Of a DNA stretch of 64,000 nt, positions 57,795-64,000 are shown in pieces (position 1 is the first letter of the stretch; each line of letters starts with the position of its first letter). Under the pieces are notes generated by a model, which made no database searches, was not told the origin of the DNA, and worked only from the letters and a program-made list of their open reading frames with translations. The DNA is from Salticus scenicus (Eukaryota; Arthropoda; Arachnida; Araneae; Salticidae), in assembly GCA_963930645.1 (NCBI GenBank), contig OZ005654.1:271942982-272006981 (forward strand), written 5' to 3'. Position numbers and translations under genes: made by a program.

Positions 57795-58488
57795 ACTTTC
57801 TTCTCTACTCAATAGAAGAAAGTATTAGTTTCTTAAATTTTTTCGATTTCGGGTTTTCGTTGCACTTACAGTTTTTAAAGGTCTAGAATATGATTTGACC
57901 ATTTTTTGAAAATATATGCGTGTGTGACAAAATTTTGTGGCAACTGTATCTTACAAAACTACTCCACAGAATTTCATAAAAAATGATATGTAATGCCTAT
58001 CAACTTTTGGTGAAAATCACCCAATAGGTGACGCTGCCATCCCGCTTTTAAAATTTTTGACATTATGATATAGGACAAAATTTCTTATAAATGTGCTCAG
58101 TGAGAAATATTTTAACGAATCACTATGAAATTAAAAAGAATTATTTGTAATAGTAGTACTTTATTATGTAGAAAAAGATTTTTGTATACGTAGAAGCATT
58201 GCCTCCCCCAGACAGAGGAGGGGGGGGGGGGTTCAAATATAAGTACATTCGAAAAGTGCTCATCAATACCTTTAAAACGATTGGTTGAACTATAGACCTG
58301 TGATAATTTAAAACAAAACTTTTATTTTTTACGAAAAAAAAAAAAAAGATTGTACTTAAATTTTTAGTGATATACTTCTCTGAGATGCAAATCGTCTGTA
58401 TTCATTCTGGAAAAATAATTCTAATGAATGATAATTTTAATAAATAGTTTGTACTGCGTGAACTTTTGCGATGGCCGCAACATACTAG
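57795..58488 (+). mobile_element. ACTTTCTTCT family element, short copy
   Basis: It starts ACTTTCTTCTCTAC, with a local GTAGAGAAGAAAGT-like foldback, and ends GCGATGGCCGCAACATACTAG before T. It has the internal GGTGACGCTGCC unit once. The subterminal inverted copy near the 3' end is lost. Confidence 0.6.
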
Positions 58489-58774
58489 TTTTTTCTTTTC
58501 TTTCTTTTTCTTTTTTTCATTAGATTATAGAGTGTTACATATTATATTGCAGCTAGAGTTTATACTTAAAGCCGAAAATGAAAGTAATTCTTAACCCTCT
58601 TCTTAATTTTGATAACCTTCTGAAGAAGTTAATATCGTAAACACAAGATTAGCTGTATCTATTTTTTGCCACTTAGTATCTCAATTTATTAGTATTCTGA
58701 TGTCAGTTTGATTATTATTAAGTATTTATTGCCTACTCTAAGTAAAATTAATACTACTTCAAACATGTTTTCAG

Positions 58775-58819
58775 GAGTAACAAGCAAGGAAATGGGAGTT
58801 TTGACTACATCTACTGAAA
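58775..58819 (+). CDS. Candidate exon A of an unidentified plus-strand gene
   Basis: The acceptor is ATGTTTTCAG and the donor is GTAAGT. The open frame encodes VTSKEMGVLTTSTE plus one base. That base plus GC at the start of the next candidate makes a Ser codon, so the phases agree. I do not recognise the protein. Support is the strong splice borders and the phase chain across three candidates (58775, 61542, 62250), and there is no homology. Confidence 0.35.
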
Positions 58820-60611
58820 GTAAGTTTTTTTTTTCTTTCTTTCTTTTCTTCTTCTTCTTCCAACGAATAAAATATCTCAATCTATATCTATATCTATCTT
58901 GTATTTGAAACTGGATTTTTAGTTATTATTCATTAAAATTATATAAAAATAAATATAAATAAATATGAAGTAAAACTGTATGTAAAATATGAAGTAAATT
59001 TCTACATTTCTACAAATTATAAATTCTATAATTTTTAACTAAAAGCAGCAAACTTGATTTTTATTAACATGATAAAACTTTTTTCATTGCGATAAAATAA
59101 TTGCACTTAATACAATTTTATTTGTATGTTTTTGTTTGTAACTTACCAGCTGAAACACTTTCTGTGTATTTATTAATACATTACTTTGGACAAATATTTT
59201 GTGATTATTCTTTTTAATGTTTTATTAATTTTATCAAATGATATTATGAAACAGTATTTATCTTTAAATAAAAATTAGAAAACTATGTGCATTCGTATAA
59301 TAATACTTATAATTTTCTGGTTTAATGGTGATAGTTGTAGTTGCAAGAGCGCTTCAAAAATGGTGAAAATTTCTATGGGCCAATCTCTTTCTTCTAACAT
59401 CGATGAGAATTTTACTTAATTAAAATTAGGCACATATTTTGTATATTAAAAAAAATCAACTTGGTTTTTTAGGGGAAAAAGAAAAAAAAAAAAAAGATTT
59501 AGACAGACGGAGGGGGGTAAAAGAACACAGGTTAAAGATGTGTGCGTCTTAGAGAATTGTGATTACGAAAGTCTATCTAAAATCATATATTTTTACTGTA
59601 CTTTTCATCCATACAAATAAATAAATCTTTGTCCTCTTATAACATCATTTGTAATTAAATTAGGGTCGTACTTCCTGCCCGTTTTTCAGGACGTTTTCAA
59701 TGAGGAAAAAATTCCGCCTTTTTTGCTACCAATATTTTTAGACCTCTATCCTATGTAAACATTATAACCTATAATCCTTTATAACCCCTATCCTATTTAA
59801 TTGCAGCACATTACTATAAATTACAATACAGATTTCTGTGTGAAAATTGTGGTAGCAAAAATGGGCGGAAATTTTTACATCCTTGAAAAGTGTCCCTCTG
59901 GATTAAATGATTCATATATATGTGATTAAAAATTATGAGATAAATTACTTTTACCGAAATTTATTAAAAGGGGTGTGTGGAAGAACTGTTAAATTTGTTG
60001 TATTTTATTGAAGTTTTGTAAGATTTGTACTGCATTGAAAATTTTAAGCATGGAAAGATTCTATGCGGAAAATTTAAACGTATTAATAACGAGATATTCA
60101 GAATGAAGCTGGTTTGAAAATTTATATACAATATATTCGAAAAACCTTGACCTTGATTCCTGTAATATTGGTTTTAAACAGACAGCATAAATTCCAAAGT
60201 TGCTTGAAAAAGTGCAGAATTTTATCAAATAAATTAAAGAGTTAAAGAGATTCAATTTGAACAAACAGTAAATGCAATTTTTCTTGTACTTTTTTTTTTC
60301 TTTTTTTTTTTTTTTTTTTGTAAATATAGTTTCAGCAACCCAACTAACCAACCAAGTCAAAGAACATTACCTATCCTAACTTTTTTCAATATCTTTTGTT
60401 TTGTATAAGGCTTATCTTCCATGTGTAATTGTTTAATTTAAATCTTCATTCCTGGTGTTTGATCATCGTAATGATGAATTATTAATATATATACGCACTT
60501 CAACCTTTTTTAAAGAAACATCAAACTGAAACAGGTTAAGAGTGTAAATATTCCTCTACAAAAAGCAGTATTTTTACAAAGATACTTTATTTCTTTCTTT
60601 CTTTTTTTTCC
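58820..60611. other. AT-rich stretch between candidate exons
   Basis: CT- and A-rich runs occur at 58827-58862, 59478 and 60290-60318. No bounded element was recognised. Confidence 0.45.
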
Positions 60612-61269
60612 AGAGTGGGTCAAAAATTCCGGACACTTTAATATAAAATAAAATAATTGACGCGCGAGAATGCGGTTTGTACTACAATGCTTCATACGAT
60701 GGAAAATTTTCTTTAAAAAAAAATTTAAAGTTTGTTCCAAATTTTACTCATATGCTATTTGTACCTTACAAACAACAAGAAAAACTTCAAAAACCCATTG
60801 CAAGCAATTAAAGAGCACTTATGTCTTGAAATTCGCTGCAATAGTTCAGTAAGTGTGCTAAATGTAGCTCGAATTACATCCAAACGGCAATCCAATTCAT
60901 TCGATGTGTTGTGTACGCTATAGTATGACTGTGTAAGAGACTGAATTGCATGAATCATTTGCTCTTCAATATTTTAATGTAAGCTCCAGAGGAAGCATTT
61001 TGTCTTTCAGATAGTGCCATAAGAAGAAATTAAAAGACAAAGTCCATGTGGTCATATCAGAATTAAAAGAAACGGTATATTAATAGAAATAGGGACAAAT
61101 AAGTCCATCTGGAAAAAAATTTGGAACTTTTTTTTTTTTTTTTTTTAATTTGTGTAAATAAAACTTTTCACCATAAGAAGCACAGTGCAAACCACATTCT
61201 CATATGTTTCTTACTTCATTTTTTATTAAAGTTTAAAATGTGTGTCAGAGATTTTTGGCCCACCCTGCA
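60612..61269. mobile_element. Non-autonomous element with long imperfect TIRs
   Basis: The left end AGAGTGGGTCAAAAATTCCG and the right end (inverted) GCAGGGTGGGCCAAAAATCT match imperfectly. Similarity continues inward for about 90 bases (GAGAATGCGGTTTGTACT against GAGAATGTGGTTTGCACT). No clear target duplication or transposase was found. Confidence 0.5.
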
Positions 61270-61389
61270 CTTTTTATAGATAGGTTTAATATACAATTTC
61301 TTTCTCCCCCCCCCCTTTTTTTTAACTAAGCTTTTAAGTTTGCAATAAAACTCATCAAACTATCGGTTTTAAATGATTACGAATAAAAA

Positions 61390-61470
61390 AATTGTAAGTA
61401 AACACCATAAATTGCAAAATAATGCAATTTATGGTATTTTTTGTTAACAAAGTTTTATTCATCATAAGCA
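61390..61470. repeat. Foldback related to the 10699-10879 repeat
   Basis: ACCATAAATTGCA and TGCAATTTATGGT form a perfect 13-bp stem with a short loop. AACACCATAAA and AACAAAGTTTTATTC resemble words in the arms at 10699-10879. Confidence 0.55.
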
Positions 61471-61541
61471 CTTTAGATTTTTTTTTTCCTTGTTAAAGTT
61501 GTAATTATTTTAAATTTCTACACATCTTTATTATGATTCAG

Positions 61542-61598
61542 GCCCCGAAGAAGACTACCATCGAAATCTAGAGACAGATGGCTATTCATCGAATGAAG
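61542..61598 (+). CDS. Candidate exon B of an unidentified plus-strand gene
   Basis: The acceptor is ATGATTCAG and the donor GTTGGT (weak). The frame reads PEEDYHRNLETDGYSSNE plus one base. The composition (acidic, Ser/Tyr-rich, few Lys/Asn/Ile) is unlike translated AT-rich noise. The phase fits exons A and C. A caution: CCGAAGAAG...CGAAATC also resembles the CTGAAGA...GAAAC motif of Penelope-type repeats, and a related foldback lies 100 bases upstream. Confidence 0.35.
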
Positions 61599-61606
61599 GT
61601 TGGTTA

Positions 61607-61905
61607 TCGAATAAGTTGTCTGCATGCGAATTATTTGCTGCATTGCATGTTGCAGCTGATCATTGTTATTCAATAATATGATGATAAATTTTTGAATTCA
61701 TTTAAGATTATTTTTTTCTATTGAATGTGTAATCCCTATTAATATATATATTTGTTAGTATAAGTTAGTTACAATTGTAATATAAAATATGCATATAATA
61801 GAATAATGAGGCAGTTTGTTCACCAACTGAAAATTGGTTATCGAATAAGTTGTTTGCATGCGAACTATTCACTGCGTTTGCATGTTGCAACTGATTATTA
61901 CAGAG
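61607..61905. repeat. Direct duplication, about 231 bases apart
   Basis: GGTTATCGAATAAGTTGTCT starts at about 61607 and recurs at about 61838, continuing with GCATGCGAA.TATT for about 68 bases. They may be two copies of a short repeat. Confidence 0.6.
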
Positions 61906-62249
61906 CTCCCAACCTAATACGAAGGGTTGTTAGTTCCATCCCTTTTTTCTACACCAGTCTTTTTTTTTTAGGTTATTTTTCTTCTAAATTCATCGAAAAT
62001 ACATTTGAAGTGAATTACTCTTAAAATTAAGTGGTGTGGAAAAAGGGGCGGTGCCAACAATCCTCCGAATTAGATTGGCAGCTCTGTTATTATTATTCAG
62101 TAATATATGTCGCCAAGGCCTACCTTACCGAAAGTAAATTGAAATTCCATTTATTTTCACTTTGCCTGTAAAATTATTTTCATTGCAACAGCACAATTGA
62201 TGCTGGGGAAAAGACTTAACCCGTTGCAACAATTTATCTTTTCTTACAG

Positions 62250-62293
62250 ACGTATTTGGAAAAGCAATTCTGCCACATTTCTTATTAGTGTGA
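62250..62293 (+). CDS. Candidate terminal exon C of an unidentified plus-strand gene
   Basis: A pyrimidine-rich acceptor (TCTTTTCTTACAG) precedes it. Joined to exon B, the frame gives DVFGKAILPHFLLV and a TGA at 62291-62293. AATAAA at about 62888 could be a poly(A) signal. With A and B the C-terminus would read ...YSSNEDVFGKAILPHFLLV. No family is recognised, and a splice donor before the TGA cannot be excluded. Confidence 0.3.
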
Positions 62294-62325
62294 ATACTAA
62301 CTGTAAAGAATTTCTAAACCTTCAA

Positions 62326-62568
62326 CCCGTTAGTAGTCGCTAGTTGGTCGATTTGCCGCCCATCCCTTCAGTGTTGCCAGATTTTTTTTATTCAATAGCC
62401 ACCAAAATTTTTTAGAAGTGGCATTTGATATACATAAAAGGCGAATAGAATCGTAGAAACGTCGATTATATATATCATATATCACTTCTAAAAAGTAATA
62501 GTGACAGTTGAATATAAAAAGTGCGCAATCTGTACCAGGTGGCGCTGTCTATAGCGACTACTAACGGG
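62326..62568. mobile_element. piggyBac-like MITE with perfect 17-bp TIR
   Basis: CCCGTTAGTAGTCGCTA and TAGCGACTACTAACGGG are exact inverted copies. TTAA lies at the right (62569-62572). The left flank is TCAA, a one-base decay. It is 243 bp and carries a CGTCGATTATATATATCAT-type foldback. Confidence 0.7.
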
Positions 62569-62949
62569 TTAAGTAAAAGAATTTTTTTTTTAATTTTTTA
62601 TCATTGTTTTAACTTTAACTGCACTCTTCTAGTTCACAAAATTTGTAAGTAACTCATTGTTGCAAACTCTGGAATAATATTACAAAAATCATTAGGCATT
62701 ACTAACAATGGAAGTATGAATCAGTAATTTTAATTATAATCTTTTTCCTATTGAAATCAAACTAAGTTTGAATTAAAGAGCATGATCAAAAACATAGGGT
62801 AGAGTAAAATTTTTGCACAACAACCCTCCTCCCTCCATGGGTCAAGATAGACCCTAGAAGTTATAATTGTTTCTATTAAAACTAACGAAATAAAGTCGGT
62901 CAGAACGAAAGCGTGACGCAGGGATAAAGTGTTTGATTCGTGTTTGGAA

Positions 62950-64000
62950 AGTTGTTCCAGTCCCGGCAAGGCCCCCTATTTTTAGTACGGAGGACTATTA
63001 GTCTCAATCTACGGATAAGACGTTGTCGCTATATCTGCACAAAACTTTGCCTTCGGCAGAGACTTCCCCACCGCAGCATCTCGTGTCGTTATCTCTGGTG
63101 CCTGCGACAACGCCTTACCTGCGAACTTCAGTTTGGGGGCTTAATGGATGACAGTATTGAAACGAAGAGTATCGAAAAATGTCGAAATAGACTTTTCTAT
63201 TTAAATCGCTATTATACATAAACAACACTTTACGCAGTATACATAGTATTTATCGCCATGTTATTCACTATAGATATATATTTTTTTATGTATCCTGTAG
63301 ACCATAATATGACAGCAATTTCACGCCAATATGCCCGGTATTACAATATGCTGTGTGCACTATTTCAGCCAGATTTTAGACAACTAATGTTTTTGTGGTT
63401 ATATATATTTCCCATTAAACATACTTTTATTTTTATTTATTTACTTAAATATTAATTCGAATTAATCAAGTATTTGCGCCCGACAGCGTGACATATAGCA
63501 TTTCATTTATTTGTACATTAAATTAGCGTTGTGATTCATTTATAAAATAAAAGAATAAACTCATGATACACAATTGTGTTATATCTCTTCCTTGGTGTCT
63601 TTTGAATTTTTGTCGCAATATTGGCGTTTTTTTTTTTTTTTTTTTTTTTGGAAAAAAGGGGGGGGGGATATACCTGTATAAAAAGAGGGGAATTTTTTTC
63701 AGCACCTATTCCGCTAATACTTTTATTGGTTGCACCTTTTCGTTAATTTATAAGAATCCTTCATATTCAGTTTATATTTTTAATGGCTTTTAGGTGTAAG
63801 ACAGTGCTTGTTGAAATAAATTTTCTATTTCTAAAATAGATTTTTTTTTTTCCATAAAAATAATTATTCAGCTAAAAACAGATCATTTATGTGACTATTA
63901 TTTCTGTTTCAATATTATTTCTGCAATAATTTATACTTTATTTACATTTTTGATGCGCTGCTTGGCTTAATATGGCTTTTGCTAAATTAAAGTTCTTGGC
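62950..64000 (-). mobile_element. Helitron-family copy running off the window
   Basis: It is similar to 25450-26130 throughout: GGATGACAGTATTGAAACGA, then ACAGCAATTTCACGCCAATAT, then TTTTGAATTTTTGTCG and GCTTGGCTTAATATGGC at the edge. GC-richer parts (62950-63150) match CTGC..CCCACT..GTGCCTG-type phrases near 25440-25510. The borders are not visible. Confidence 0.6.

Noticed and set aside
58625..58655. Third hammerhead-like CTGAAGA word
   Set aside because: The second core is GTAAAC rather than GAAAC, and stem II does not form.
60755..60958. Minus frame with ELDCRLDVIRAT, resembling a mariner C-terminus
   Set aside because: The usual following Gly-x-His-Ile-Glu-type end is absent and no catalytic motif lies upstream.

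Overview
This window looks like a repeat-rich, AT-rich (roughly 70%) animal nuclear genome. It has split genes with GT-AG introns and many transposon families, and no bacterial features. An arthropod, probably an arachnid such as a spider, is the best guess. That guess rests on the style of the LINE RNase H/tail sequence at 32374-33369 and the mix of hAT, piggyBac, Tc1/mariner and Helitron-like elements. It is an inference from family resemblance and was not searched.

One host gene is clear. A methyl-CpG-binding-domain protein 2/3 (MBD2/3, NuRD subunit) lies on the minus strand. Four coding exons are at 22154-22051, 15979-15682, 12808-12718 and 3073-2919. All phases agree and give 216 residues; the last, coiled-coil exon(s) should lie beyond the left edge. 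The three introns (about 6.1, 2.9 and 9.6 kb) are packed with transposons. Four hAT-type elements there have perfect 8-bp target duplications. A piggyBac-type MITE with TTAA ends, a Tc1-like MITE, tRNA-derived SINE sequence and transposase remnants are also present.

From 24 kb to 64 kb I find no securely identified gene. Three short plus-strand segments (58775-58819, 61542-61598, 62250-62293) have splice-like borders and compatible phases and may be the end of an unidentified gene. One minus-strand segment (33792-33906) is a weaker exon candidate. The rest is repeats. At least four families share one plan: a short subterminal inverted repeat, an internal tandem array, the inverted copy, then a small hairpin, usually ending CTAG before T. 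That plan suggests rolling-circle (Helitron/Helentron-like) non-autonomous elements. They are the families beginning ACTTTCCGAACA, ACTTTCTTCTATA, AGTTCCCCATC and AGGTTGATTTCTTT. More typical Helitrons occur at 25171-26798 (minus) and 51108-53846 (plus).

Several insertions can be dated relative to each other, because the uninterrupted sequence is present elsewhere in the window. A Helitron sits exactly between A and T inside an older element (51108-53846). A hAT element sits in the end of a Tc1-like MITE, which itself sits in a tandem repeat (17217-18585). Two hammerhead-ribozyme-like motifs (10790-10841, inside a perfect 60-bp inverted repeat, and 33517-33562) are the most interesting RNA-level signals.
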